The notes beneath the pieces were generated by a model, which worked only from the letters and a program-made list of their open reading frames with translations, had not been told where the DNA came from and did no database searches. From SIG636 sp045604285 (GTDB lineage: Bacteria > Bacillota > Clostridia > Oscillospirales > CAG-382), in the NCBI GenBank assembly GCA_045604285.1, contig JAZUNS010000093.1:1-14443 (forward strand): a stretch of DNA of 14,443 nucleotides. The letters run 5' to 3'. Below are positions 1-7,351 of this stretch, piece by piece; position 1 is the first letter of the stretch, and every line of letters starts with the position of its first letter. A program made the translations under genes and the position numbers.

Positions 1-111
1 GCAGAGCTTAACATAAAGGAAAATACCCTTAAGTTCCACAACAAAAACATCTACGGTAAGTTAGGTGTTTCCTCCCGCAAGCAGCTTGTGGAGATTGCAA
101 AAGCTTTATAA
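1..111 (+). CDS. LuxR-type HTH transcriptional regulator, C-terminal fragment (5' end outside window)
   Basis: Frame 1 is open from the first base to a TAA at 109-111 and encodes 36 residues that match the second half of a LuxR/FixJ-type helix-turn-helix: a recognition helix region (AELNIKENTLKFHNKNIYGK) followed by the typical KLGVSSRKQLVEIAKAL ending. In this family that segment binds DNA and lies at the extreme C-terminus, so the stop is probably natural. The sensor or receiver half lies to the left of the window, so its input signal cannot be told. The gene is followed by about 90 bases and then the first copy of the structured repeat, whose outer hairpin could serve as its terminator. 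Confidence 0.8.
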   Translation, partial: AELNIKENTLKFHNKNIYGKLGVSSRKQLVEIAKAL

Positions 112-199
112 GAAGATAATGGCAGGCATCCTGCCATTACAGACCGCTGACAAAGGCACAGAGCACGAAAAGCATAAAAAAACAATTACAACAAAGTTG

Positions 200-226
200 A
201 AAAGTCGGGAAATTTTCCCGACTTTT
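200..226. terminator. Near-perfect hairpin with A/T flanks (outer hairpin of repeat copy 1)
   Basis: The sequence is AAAAGTCGGGAAA, a one-base centre and the complementary arm ending in CTTTT. With A-runs on one side and T-runs on the other it could terminate transcription in both directions. On the + strand it lies about 90 bases after the LuxR-type gene, so it is a possible terminator for it. Confidence 0.55.
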
Positions 227-335
227 CTGCAATTCATCGTATTTTTCGCTCAAATCGAAGCTCGGCTCACAGTACTTTTGTACAGTTTTCGCCTCGGTTC
301 GTCTTGTCTGCGCTCTTTCTCAGCACTCTGCCGGG
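200..335 (-). repeat. Structured dispersed repeat, copy 1
   Basis: This segment matches the reverse complement of 14308-14443 along its whole length, at roughly 85% identity by hand count with small indels. It contains three inverted-repeat structures: an outer hairpin at 200-226, a nested stem at 254-261/296-303 with inner pairs 264-266/291-293 and 272-275/280-283, and a short stem at 310-314/322-326. Strand is assigned arbitrarily so that copy 2 is +. No transposase or terminal target duplication is visible. It may be a REP/MITE-like palindromic element or a structured RNA; I do not recognise a named family. Confidence 0.8.
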
Positions 336-350
336 TTGACACGTCAACCC
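333..350. other. 8-bp inverted repeat directly next to repeat copy 1
   Basis: GGGTTGAC and GTCAACCC are perfect complements separated by two bases. It could form a 7-bp stem with a four-base loop or act as a dyad binding site. It lies between the repeat and a strong terminator and is not followed by a T-run itself. Confidence 0.5.
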
Positions 351-353
351 TGT

Positions 354-384
354 ATGCAGGCTTTGCGCCTGCATTTTTTATTTT
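354..384 (+). terminator. Rho-independent terminator
   Basis: An 8-bp perfect stem (ATGCAGGC / GCCTGCAT) with a five-base loop is followed by a T-rich run from 374 to 384. It closes off transcription from the left (LuxR-type gene and repeat) before the rplM promoter. Confidence 0.8.
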
Positions 385-461
385 AAAGCTTTCATTTTGC
401 AACAAAAACGCAGGAAAACGGAGAAAACAGCAGAAAAATTAAATTTTTTTGTAAAAAGGTA

Positions 462-489
462 TTGACATTTATATTTTTTCTGTTATAAT
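462..489 (+). promoter_or_regulatory. Sigma-A promoter for rplM-rpsI, extended -10
   Basis: TTGACA at 462-467 and TATAAT at 484-489 are separated by 16 bases, with TG one base before the -10 (TGTTATAAT). The predicted start near 496 leaves only about 25 bases before the ribosome binding site, so there is no room for an L13 leader RNA. Confidence 0.85.
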
Positions 490-534
490 CACAAAACGAT
501 AAAACAAATTATTGATTATTGGAGGAAATCCCCT

Positions 535-966
535 ATGTCCACATTTATGGCAAAAAAAGAGGAGATCAAGCGTCAGTGGTATGTTATAGATGCAGCCGGC
601 AAGACTCTTGGTAAGGTTGCAGTTCTTGCAGCTACTATCCTCAACGGCAAGCATAAGCCTGAATACACTCCCCACGTTGATTGTGGTGACTGTGTTATAG
701 TTATCAACGCTTCTCAGATAGTTCTTACCGGTAAGAAGCTTGACCAAAAATACTACTACCGTCACAGCGGTTACGTAGGCGGCCTTAAGGCTACCCAGTA
801 CCGCACCCTTATGGCAAACAAGCCCGAAATGGCTGTTTCCCTTGCAGTTAAGGGCATGCTCCCCAAGAACAAGATAGGCTCTGCAAGCCTTACCAGACTT
901 CTTGTTTACAAGAACGGTGAGCATAAGCAGCAGGCTCAGGCTCCTATCGCTGTTGAGGTTAAGTAA
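535..966 (+). CDS. rplM: 50S ribosomal protein L13
   Basis: The 143-residue product is full length for bacterial L13, an early-assembling protein of the large ribosomal subunit that binds 23S rRNA. Recognisable features are the N-terminal MSTFMAKKEEIKRQWYVIDA, the GKTLGKVA segment and the conserved VDCGDCVIVINA, TGKKLDQKYYYRHSGY and GMLPKN stretches. The start at 535 is supported by GGAGGA at 521-526, and clostridial L13 proteins typically begin with this same MSTFMAK. It is the first gene of the usual rplM-rpsI pair, transcribed from the strong promoter at 462-489. The function is essentially certain. Confidence 0.97.
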   Translation: MSTFMAKKEEIKRQWYVIDAAGKTLGKVAVLAATILNGKHKPEYTPHVDCGDCVIVINASQIVLTGKKLDQKYYYRHSGYVGGLKATQYRTLMANKPEMAVSLAVKGMLPKNKIGSASLTRLLVYKNGEHKQQAQAPIAVEVK

Positions 967-988
967 AGGAAAGGAAGGACTATAAGAT

Positions 989-1390
989 ATGTATACACCT
1001 AAGAAACCTTATTTTTACGGCACAGGCAGAAGAAAGTATTCTGTAGCACGTGTTCGTCTTATACCCGGCTCCGGCGCTATTACCATCAACAAGAGAGATA
1101 TTGACGATTACTTTGGTCTTGATACTCTTAAGCTGGTCGTTCGTCAGCCTTTTGGCGTTACCTCTACCGAAGGCAAGTTTGACGTTGTTGTTTCCGTTAA
1201 CGGCGGCGGCGTTTCCGGTCAGGCAGGCGCTATCAGACACGGCATCTCCCGCGCACTTCTTCAGGCTAACGAAGAATACCGTCCCCTTCTTAAGAAGGCC
1301 GGCTTCCTCACCCGTGACCCCAGAATGAAGGAAAGAAAGAAGTACGGTCTCAAAGCTGCAAGAAGAGCTTCTCAGTTCAGCAAGAGATAA
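989..1390 (+). CDS. rpsI: 30S ribosomal protein S9
   Basis: The 133-residue product is a full-length S9, whose C-terminal tail reaches the ribosomal P site. It shows the GTGRRKYSVARVRL N-terminal motif, the INKRDIDDYF segment, the glycine-rich VSVNGGGVSGQAGAIRHGI core, and the family's basic tail ending QFSKR. A purine-rich ribosome binding site (AGGAAGGA) lies upstream at about 970-977, and the gene starts 22 bases after the rplM stop, as in nearly all Firmicutes. A terminator-like hairpin follows at 1429-1480. Confidence 0.97.
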   Translation: MYTPKKPYFYGTGRRKYSVARVRLIPGSGAITINKRDIDDYFGLDTLKLVVRQPFGVTSTEGKFDVVVSVNGGGVSGQAGAIRHGISRALLQANEEYRPLLKKAGFLTRDPRMKERKKYGLKAARRASQFSKR

Positions 1391-1428
1391 GTTTTTTTCA
1401 AAACAAATATATTATCCCGTCTTTTATC

Positions 1429-1480
1429 GGTGCGGTGGCATCCTGTTTCGGCTGCCGCCGTGCCGTTTTCTTTTTTTTGG
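1429..1480 (+). terminator. Rho-independent terminator between rpsI and argS
   Basis: A 12-position stem (GGTGCGGTGGCA pairing with TGCCGCCGTGCC, with several G-U pairs) and an 11-12-base loop precede a long T-rich run at 1466-1478. It should end the ribosomal-protein transcript. Only about 20 bases remain before the argS start and no good promoter fits there, so it may act as a leaky terminator or attenuator for argS. Confidence 0.75.
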
Positions 1481-1500
1481 GATTTATCAGGAGTTAATTT

Positions 1501-3198
1501 ATGTATACAGTAAAAAACGCTATCGCCGCCCTGGTGGAGGAAGTCCTCAAATCCAAGGGTGCCGAGGTTGCGGATATAGCAGGCCTTTTGGAGACCCCTG
1601 CCGACGTAAAGTACGGCGACCTTTCCCTGCCCTGTTTCCGCTTCAGCATGGCGCTTCGCTGTGCGCCGCCCATGATTGCCGCCCAGCTTAAAGAGGCACT
1701 TGACGGCAAAATTGAAGCTGTTGAAAAGATAGACGCCGCAGGCGGATACCTTAACTTTTACCTTGCCCCCGCCTTTTACGTTAAGGCGCTGATGCGGATA
1801 GCCGCTGCGGAAAACTTTGGTTCTTCCCAAGTGGGCAAGGGCAAGACCGTATGCCTGGACTTTTCATCCCCCAACATTGCAAAGCGCTTCCACGTGGGGC
1901 ATTTGGGCACTACGGCTATTGGCGGCTGCCTTAAAAACCTTTATGATTTTTGCGGCTATACCACCGTGGGCATAAACCATCTTGGCGACTGGGGCACCCA
2001 GTTTGGCAAGCTTATAGTTGCCTACAAAAAATGGAGCAGTGCGGAAAAGGTTAAGGAACGCGGCATAAGCGAGCTGGTGGATATATACGTTCGTTTCTCT
2101 GCCGAGGCAGAAAAGGATGACAGCCTTAACGATGAGGCACGTGCAGCCTTTGCCAAGCTTGAAACCCTGGACGAGGAATATATTTCCATTTGGCAAAGCT
2201 TTAAGGAAATAAGCCTTAAGGAATATATGCGTACCTACGAGCTGTTGGGCATAGAGTTTGACAGCTACAACGGCGAAAGCTTTTATAACGATAAGATGGA
2301 CGCCATAGTGGAAGAGCTTAAGGAAAAGGGCTTGCTTGTAGTGGATGACGGCGCATCTATAGTTCGTCTGGATGACTACGATATGCCCCCCGCCATTATT
2401 TTGAAGAAGGATGGCTCTACCCTTTACGCCACCCGTGATATTACGGCGGCTATATGGCGCAAGAACAACTACGATTTTTACAAGTGCGTTTACGTTACCT
2501 CTGCAGGTCAAAGCCTGCATTTTGCTCAGTATTTTAAGGTTATAGAGCTTATGGGCTACGATTGGGCTAAGGATTTGGTGCACGTACCCTACGGCACCAT
2601 GAGCGTTAACGGCGAAAAGCTGGCGTCCCGCACGGGCAACGTAATACTGCTGGACGATTTGTTTGCAGAGGCTATTGCCAAGGCAGAAAAGATTATAGAA
2701 GAAAAGAACTCTGACCTTAAGGACAAGCGCGGCACCGCAGAAGCGGTTGGCGTTGGCGCCATAGTTTTCGGCGCATTGAGGGACGGCAGAATTAAGGACA
2801 CCAACTTTGTTTGGGAGGAAGCCCTTAGCTTTGACGGCAACACCGGCCCCTACGTTCAGTACACCTACGCCCGCACCGCCAGCATCCTTCGCAAGGCAGA
2901 GGGCGAGGCAGGCGGCTTTGAAGGCTACTGTGCAGGTAGTGAGGAAAGCGCACTTATCAAGTTGCTTTGCAGTTTTCCCGATAAGGTGCTTGCCGCACTT
3001 GACGACCACGAGCCCTGCGTTATAGCCCGCTATGCCCTTGAGCTTTGCGCCGCATATAACCTGTTTTACCACAACTGCACCATTCTTAAGGCAGAGGGTG
3101 AGGCAAAGGCGTTCCGCCTGCAGCTTACCGCCATGGCAAAGCACGTTCTTGGCAAGTGCCTTGACCTGCTTGGCATGAAGCGCACCGAAGAAATATAA
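1501..3198 (+). CDS. argS: Arginyl-tRNA synthetase (class I)
   Basis: This cytoplasmic enzyme attaches arginine to tRNA(Arg). The 565-residue length is normal for the family. Residues 1-95 form the N-terminal tRNA D-loop recognition domain. The class I signature follows as SSPNIAKRFHVGHLGTTAIG, a HIGH variant (HVGH). The second ATP-binding signature appears as GEKLASRTGNVILLDDL in place of KMSK, as is common in ArgRS where it is degenerate. The C-terminal DALR-type anticodon-binding domain is seen around HEPCVIARYALELCAAYNLF. AGGAG at 1489-1493 supports the ATG at 1501. It sits 19 bases upstream of the YebC-family gene and probably shares its transcript. Confidence 0.95.
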   Translation: MYTVKNAIAALVEEVLKSKGAEVADIAGLLETPADVKYGDLSLPCFRFSMALRCAPPMIAAQLKEALDGKIEAVEKIDAAGGYLNFYLAPAFYVKALMRIAAAENFGSSQVGKGKTVCLDFSSPNIAKRFHVGHLGTTAIGGCLKNLYDFCGYTTVGINHLGDWGTQFGKLIVAYKKWSSAEKVKERGISELVDIYVRFSAEAEKDDSLNDEARAAFAKLETLDEEYISIWQSFKEISLKEYMRTYELLGIEFDSYNGESFYNDKMDAIVEELKEKGLLVVDDGASIVRLDDYDMPPAIILKKDGSTLYATRDITAAIWRKNNYDFYKCVYVTSAGQSLHFAQYFKVIELMGYDWAKDLVHVPYGTMSVNGEKLASRTGNVILLDDLFAEAIAKAEKIIEEKNSDLKDKRGTAEAVGVGAIVFGALRDGRIKDTNFVWEEALSFDGNTGPYVQYTYARTASILRKAEGEAGGFEGYCAGSEESALIKLLCSFPDKVLAALDDHEPCVIARYALELCAAYNLFYHNCTILKAEGEAKAFRLQLTAMAKHVLGKCLDLLGMKRTEEI

Positions 3199-3217
3199 CC
3201 TAAGGAGGATACAGACC

Positions 3218-3937
3218 ATGTCAGGACATTCCAAATGGAACAATATAAAGCACAAGAAGGAAAAGACCGATGCCCAGAAGGCAAAAGTCTTTACAAAGAT
3301 AGGTAAGGAAATATCCGTTGCCGTTAAAGAAGGCGGCGCTGACCCCACAAGCAACTCTAAGCTTAGGGATCTGATAATAAAGGCAAAGGCAAACAACGTG
3401 CCTAACGATAATATCGACCGTATTATTAAAAAGGCTGCCGGCGGCGACGGCGGCAACTATGACGAGATAGTTTACGAGGGCTACGGCATTGGCGGCGTTG
3501 CCGTTATAGTTGAGACCCTTACCGATAACCGCAACCGTACCAGCGCCGACGTGCGCCACTATTTTGATAAGTTTGGCGGCAACATGGGCACCACGGGCTG
3601 CGTATCCTTTATGTTTGACAATAAGGGCGTTATAGTTATAGAATCTGAGGACATTGACGAGGATAAGCTGTTTGAAGATATTATTGAATGCGGCGCCGAG
3701 GATATGTCTAACGAGGGTGAAGTGTTTGAGATATATACCGAGCCTGCCGTTGTGGGCGAAGTTGCCGAAGCCCTTGAAAAGCTTGGCTACACCTACATTT
3801 CCGCCCAGGCAGAAAAGGTACCCCAAAACTACGTTACCCTTACCGAGGATGAGCAGCTTTTAAAAATGCGCAAGCTGCTTGACGCCCTTGAGGATAACGA
3901 CGACGTTCAAAACGTTTGGCACAACTGGGAAGAATAA
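3218..3937 (+). CDS. YebC/PmpR-family protein (TACO1 homologue)
   Basis: The 239-residue product has the family hallmark start MSGHSKWNNIKHKKEKTDAQ, then KVFTKIGKEISVAVKEGG, VPNDNIDRIIKKA, and the YEGYGIGGVAVIVETLTDNRNRT stretch, followed by the acidic second and third domains. Members were annotated as transcriptional regulators; more recent work on related proteins supports a role in translation, easing ribosome stalling. Which applies here cannot be read from sequence. The ribosome binding site AAGGAGG lies at 3202-3208. The gene follows argS closely and ends at a bidirectional terminator. Confidence 0.93.
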   Translation: MSGHSKWNNIKHKKEKTDAQKAKVFTKIGKEISVAVKEGGADPTSNSKLRDLIIKAKANNVPNDNIDRIIKKAAGGDGGNYDEIVYEGYGIGGVAVIVETLTDNRNRTSADVRHYFDKFGGNMGTTGCVSFMFDNKGVIVIESEDIDEDKLFEDIIECGAEDMSNEGEVFEIYTEPAVVGEVAEALEKLGYTYISAQAEKVPQNYVTLTEDEQLLKMRKLLDALEDNDDVQNVWHNWEE

Positions 3938-3942
3938 TATAA

Positions 3943-3990
3943 AAAGCTTGTGATAAAGAGGTTTAACTCTTATCACAAGCTTTATTTTTT
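3943..3990. terminator. Bidirectional terminator between convergent YebC-family gene and radC
   Basis: A 14-bp perfect stem (AAAGCTTGTGATAA / TTATCACAAGCTTT) has a loop that itself contains a small GAG/CTC pair. It is flanked by T-rich DNA on the + side (3981-3990) and A-rich DNA on the left, which reads as T's on the - strand. It sits between the stops of two convergent genes and suits both. Confidence 0.85.
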
Positions 3991-3999
3991 ATGCAAGGG

Positions 4000-4749
4000 C
4001 TATTGTCCGTTAGGGTTGAAATATTCGGTTGTTTCTTTAAAGGCAAAGCCTTGCTTTACCCCTTGGGATTTTTCTTCATTGCTTAGGCACTCGCTGATTA
4101 TGCGGCAATAGCCGTCCTCGGCAATAATATAGTGGTCGATAAGCTCTATGCCCGCAATTGAAAGCACGTTTTTAAGGTTTTTGGTGGTGTCCAGATCGTC
4201 CGACGAAGGCAAGGGCGAGCCGCCCGGATGGTTATGGGCAACCACTACTGCGCAGGCGTCTATCGCCATGGCGGCAGCGGCAATATCACGCACGTCAAAC
4301 TTAACCGAGTTTACGTTGCCCTCGCAAATCACCGACAGCTTTTTAAGCCTGCCCACCGCATCCAGATACAGGGCAACCACCCGTTCGTGAGAGGCGGTAA
4401 GAAACTGATTGGTAAGGAACCTGCCTATATCGTCGTAGGAGTAAAATCTTACGGCATCCAAGGTTTTGTCCCGGCAAAAGCGCTGGCCAAGCTCACCCGC
4501 AAGGCGGATAAGGGTGGCGGAGTTTTCGCTTATACCATCAACCTCGCACAGCTCCTCTACCGAGGCGGTCAGAACGGCGTCCACCGTACCGAACCGTTTT
4601 AAAAGCTTGTGGGCGGTTACGTTAGTATCCCTGCGGGGGATGGCGTAAAACAATAACAGCTCCAGCAAATTATGGGCGGCAAAAGCTTTGCCGCCCTCTT
4701 TTACGTATCGTTCTTTAAGCCTTCCTCTGTGGCCGTCATGCACGCTCAT
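4000..4749 (-). CDS. radC: RadC family protein (JAB/MPN domain)
   Basis: The product is 249 residues from the ATG at 4749. I prefer that start over one 33 bases upstream because GGGGAGGA sits just before it. An N-terminal helix-hairpin-helix region (VDGISENSATLI) precedes a JAB-type metal-binding domain with HNHPGGSPLPSSDD, which supplies the two histidines and the aspartate of the zinc site, then GIELIDHYII. RadC was named for DNA repair, but the original assignment has been withdrawn and its cellular role is unsettled. The start overlaps the end of the preceding membrane protein gene by 14 bases, so translation is likely coupled. It is the last gene of the sortase unit and ends at the bidirectional terminator. 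Confidence 0.92.
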   Translation of the reverse strand: MSVHDGHRGRLKERYVKEGGKAFAAHNLLELLLFYAIPRRDTNVTAHKLLKRFGTVDAVLTASVEELCEVDGISENSATLIRLAGELGQRFCRDKTLDAVRFYSYDDIGRFLTNQFLTASHERVVALYLDAVGRLKKLSVICEGNVNSVKFDVRDIAAAAMAIDACAVVVAHNHPGGSPLPSSDDLDTTKNLKNVLSIAGIELIDHYIIAEDGYCRIISECLSNEEKSQGVKQGFAFKETTEYFNPNGQ

Positions 4750-5665
4750 CTTCGTCCTCCCCACTGTAGGCGTCTGCCGCAACGGCAGGCTCGGGCACTA
4801 TAAGGGTACGGGGTGCGGTTGCCATAAGCCCCGTTACCGTAAGGCAGATAGAAGCGCCTGCAAAGAATACGCCGTTTATCATCAGGGCGTTGCCCCTTAC
4901 GGCTTTTATACAGCCGCTTATAAAGCAATACAGCACATTGCGGTCGAATTCAAGATACTGCAGGTCGCTGCCGAAAAACAAAATTACAACGGGTACAAAG
5001 CAAACAACCGAGGCGCACCAGAAGGATGCCGAGGCGCCAAATCTTCCGCCTGCGGGCGTTTCTGCAGTGAAAACCACTATTGCGTAAAGCCCTACGGCAA
5101 GCACCAGGGGCGCCCACCAAAAGGCGGTGAAGCGCGACAGCAGCTCAAGCAGTCTTGATGCACCGCTAAGGTTGGTGCGGATGGTTTCCGGCACGAACAG
5201 AACTGCGGCGTTGATTTGGTTGCACACCATGCCGTAGGCTGCCTCTGCCGCTTTATCGGACGTGGGGTAGCCGGACTCGGTAAAATCGTAATCCGCATAG
5301 TCTGCCTTTATATAGTCAAGCAAAGGCTTGGAGGTAAACTTTATATCTGCGGCGGTATTGGTATTGTTAAGCAGGTCGGACACCAAAGCACGCACGTAGT
5401 TGCCTGCCAGCTCTTTACACTCCGCCTCGGAGATATACTTATCAAAAACGGCGCTGTCAAGCTCCATCATAGTGCCAAGGTCCTCCAGCCTTTGGGCGCG
5501 GGCAAGGGCAACCTCGTCATAAAAATCCTCGGTAAGTATGGCTTTAATATAGTTATCCTCGTTAAGGAAGCACAGGTGTACCGTAAACAGCACGGCGGAG
5601 AGGATTACCAAAAGGCAGGCAAAAACAGCCGCCGTAACCCGCAAAGCAAGGGGCGTTGTTTTCAT
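4736..5665 (-). CDS. Four-helix membrane protein of unknown function, sortase-linked
   Basis: I do not recognise a named family. From the ATG at 5665 the product is 309 residues. This start is chosen because GGAGGTGA is placed correctly before it; a GTG nine bases upstream lies inside that site. One hydrophobic helix (about residues 9-31) is followed by a ~150-residue, mostly charged and probably extracellular domain with asparagine/threonine-rich stretches. Three more helices follow (about 181-200, 213-232, 264-284), then an acidic tail ending GEDEDERA. Its ribosome binding site overlaps the end of the sortase gene, and its end overlaps radC. The arrangement suggests a membrane partner of the sortase or its substrate; that is inference from position only. 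Confidence 0.8.
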   Translation of the reverse strand: MKTTPLALRVTAAVFACLLVILSAVLFTVHLCFLNEDNYIKAILTEDFYDEVALARAQRLEDLGTMMELDSAVFDKYISEAECKELAGNYVRALVSDLLNNTNTAADIKFTSKPLLDYIKADYADYDFTESGYPTSDKAAEAAYGMVCNQINAAVLFVPETIRTNLSGASRLLELLSRFTAFWWAPLVLAVGLYAIVVFTAETPAGGRFGASASFWCASVVCFVPVVILFFGSDLQYLEFDRNVLYCFISGCIKAVRGNALMINGVFFAGASICLTVTGLMATAPRTLIVPEPAVAADAYSGEDEDERA

Positions 5666-5670
5666 AGACG

Positions 5671-6555
5671 TCACCTCCAGCTATAGCCGTAAATACGGCG
5701 TGCAATTACAAAATAGCGCTGGGTACGGAAGGAGGTACCCGCAGGATAGCAGGTATACATGGCAAGCAGCTCGTCGGCGTCAAACTCTTTGATAAGGTTA
5801 TCGTAAAGATTGATTATCTCTCCATGCTCGTAGCTGTATTTACGCACGTATTTTTCGTCTGTATAATCTAAAATTTCGGTATGGAGAACCTCGTACACGT
5901 ACACGCCGTAGGAGGTATCTATTTTTATTTGGGTGCCGGTTTTATAAAGTGCGGTATCCGCCAGGTTACCAAAATAGCCCGCCTTGCCGCTTACGTGGGC
6001 GGCAAGCACGCAAACGCCACCCTCGCCGGGGAAGGAGGAGCCGTACAAATGCCCGATGCCCCGGGAAAGGATAGAAGTATTATCCCCCTGGTAAACGGGG
6101 ATATCCTCCACCAGCGGGTCACCGTGAACGGACATGGTTGCCCACATATCGCCCAGAGAAAAGCCGCCTACCGAGCTGCCGGAAATATAGGCGTTATCCG
6201 CAAGGGGCGGAAGCTCTTCCAGATAACTGAAGGGCTTTTCCTCCTCGGGCGTTTCGGGTACAACGGGGGTTAACACCGGCGGAGCAACGGAAACGTCGTC
6301 ATCGGCAATTTGGGGCTCTACGGGGCGCTGCACCTTTTCTTTGCTGATATAGTTTATGGAATTATAGTTTGTGTCGGCGGTCTCCTGAGTGTATACCGTG
6401 GTCCAATAGGGGTTATCGAAAACGAAAACGTCCAGAAGGAACAAGGACAAAAGCACCACAGCCAACAGAAAAAAAACAAAAGGTGCAAGAAGCACCGCTC
6501 TGCGCTTTGCTACTGCACCCTTACTTTCCCTTATATAATTGTAATAACCGTTCAT
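5671..6555 (-). CDS. Class D-like sortase
   Basis: This is a membrane-anchored transpeptidase that would join a surface protein to peptidoglycan or another amine. The 294-residue product has a basic N-terminus, one membrane helix (about residues 20-44), a proline- and acid-rich linker (about 78-115) and a C-terminal sortase domain. Catalytic residues are visible: His187 in AAHVSGKAGYFGNL, Cys269 in MYTCYPAG and an arginine in TQRYFV (Arg280). The TCYP signature and total size fit class D rather than A or B; the class is by eye. It follows the gene for a secreted, C-terminally anchored protein by 46 bases and is followed within 5 bases by a membrane protein gene. A GGAG site lies 8 bases before the ATG. 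Confidence 0.88.
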   Translation of the reverse strand: MNGYYNYIRESKGAVAKRRAVLLAPFVFFLLAVVLLSLFLLDVFVFDNPYWTTVYTQETADTNYNSINYISKEKVQRPVEPQIADDDVSVAPPVLTPVVPETPEEEKPFSYLEELPPLADNAYISGSSVGGFSLGDMWATMSVHGDPLVEDIPVYQGDNTSILSRGIGHLYGSSFPGEGGVCVLAAHVSGKAGYFGNLADTALYKTGTQIKIDTSYGVYVYEVLHTEILDYTDEKYVRKYSYEHGEIINLYDNLIKEFDADELLAMYTCYPAGTSFRTQRYFVIARRIYGYSWR

Positions 6556-6601
6556 AGCTTAACTCCGCTTTTGTTAAAAAACTGCCGCGGCACGGGGAAA
6601 T

Positions 6602-7210
6602 TTACGCTACCGCTTTATTACCACGGAAACGCTTGCCTGCAACAACGCCGCCAACGCCCGCAACTGCAAGCATGGCTACGCCGCCGTACAAAAACCAAGG
6701 AGAAGCAGAGCTGCTGCCCTCGCCCTCGGCACTGCCGGTCTGCTGAATCAAGTCGCCGTCATATTCAAAAATAAGCTTGCCTTCGTTATCGTAAAGCTTA
6801 AATACGATATCTATATCGTGAGTGGGGTTGGGAACCAAGGACTTAACGAAGGTACAACCGGTAATCTTGCAAGCCTCACGGATGTAATCCAAAACCTTGG
6901 CTACGACCTCTGCCGAATACGCCCTGCCGGTATTGCCGTGGTTGCTGCCGTGATAAACGGAGGGGCCGTTATCCTCGGGTACCAAAGCCTTAACCTCCTG
7001 CAGGATGGGCCAAAGTGCATCGCACTGCTCATCAGTCAAACGCATAGAGCGGGAGAGGTTTTCTATATCCGCAAGAACCCAATGGGATGCGGGGATGGTT
7101 TTAAACTCTTCAAGCAAATCCTCTTGCGTATAAGCGGAAGCCGTAAAAGACACGGAAAACGACGCCGCAAGGATTGCTAAGCTAAGTATAAGCACCGTAA
7201 ATCTTTTCAT
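6602..7210 (-). CDS. Secreted protein with C-terminal membrane anchor, probable sortase substrate
   Basis: The 202-residue product has a clear signal peptide (basic MKR, hydrophobic core, likely cleavage after TASA at about residue 26). A folded middle region has three cysteines (63, 114, 119), and it ends in a sorting-signal-like tail. That tail has a serine/glycine-rich linker, a hydrophobic stretch (about 172-192) and a positively charged end (KRFRGNK). No canonical LPXTG is present, but IQQTGS at 155-160 resembles the LPQTGS used by a clostridial class D sortase, although it lies about 12 residues further from the hydrophobic segment than usual. The family of the middle domain is not recognised. 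It is the first gene after a perfect promoter and lies directly upstream of the sortase. Confidence 0.8.
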   Translation of the reverse strand: MKRFTVLILSLAILAASFSVSFTASAYTQEDLLEEFKTIPASHWVLADIENLSRSMRLTDEQCDALWPILQEVKALVPEDNGPSVYHGSNHGNTGRAYSAEVVAKVLDYIREACKITGCTFVKSLVPNPTHDIDIVFKLYDNEGKLIFEYDGDLIQQTGSAEGEGSSSASPWFLYGGVAMLAVAGVGGVVAGKRFRGNKAVA

Positions 7211-7285
7211 ACCTAATCACCTTTTATACTAAGCGCAAAGGGCGCAAAATTATCTCCCTACTAATAAGGATAAAATCATAGCATT

Positions 7286-7314
7286 ATTATATACCGATAT
7301 TTTTGTTTTGTCAA
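7286..7314 (-). promoter_or_regulatory. Consensus sigma-A promoter of the sortase unit
   Basis: On the - strand TTGACA (7309-7314) and TATAAT (7286-7291) are both perfect, with a 17-base spacer. It drives the secreted protein, sortase, membrane protein and radC genes. The leader is about 70 bases and has only a weak GCGC/GCGC hairpin before the AGGTGATT ribosome binding site. Confidence 0.92.
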
Positions 7315-7351
7315 TAGTTTTTTGCCCTTTTGTTTTAACTTGTGCGTCTTT

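Noticed and set aside
65..442. A 125-codon + strand open frame left of rplM
   Set aside because: It starts inside the LuxR-type gene and crosses the repeat, the terminator hairpin and its T-run; no ribosome binding site and no recognisable protein.
496..534. A possible L13 leader RNA upstream of rplM
   Set aside because: The leader between the predicted start and the ribosome binding site is only about 25 bases and holds no structure.
535..966. An antisense open frame opposite rplM (469-924, -)
   Set aside because: No family features; it covers the rplM promoter and a clear ribosomal protein gene.
1864..3456. A 530-codon open frame on the - strand
   Set aside because: It lies opposite argS and the YebC-family gene, which have clear family motifs and ribosome binding sites; the antisense frame is open because of codon bias.
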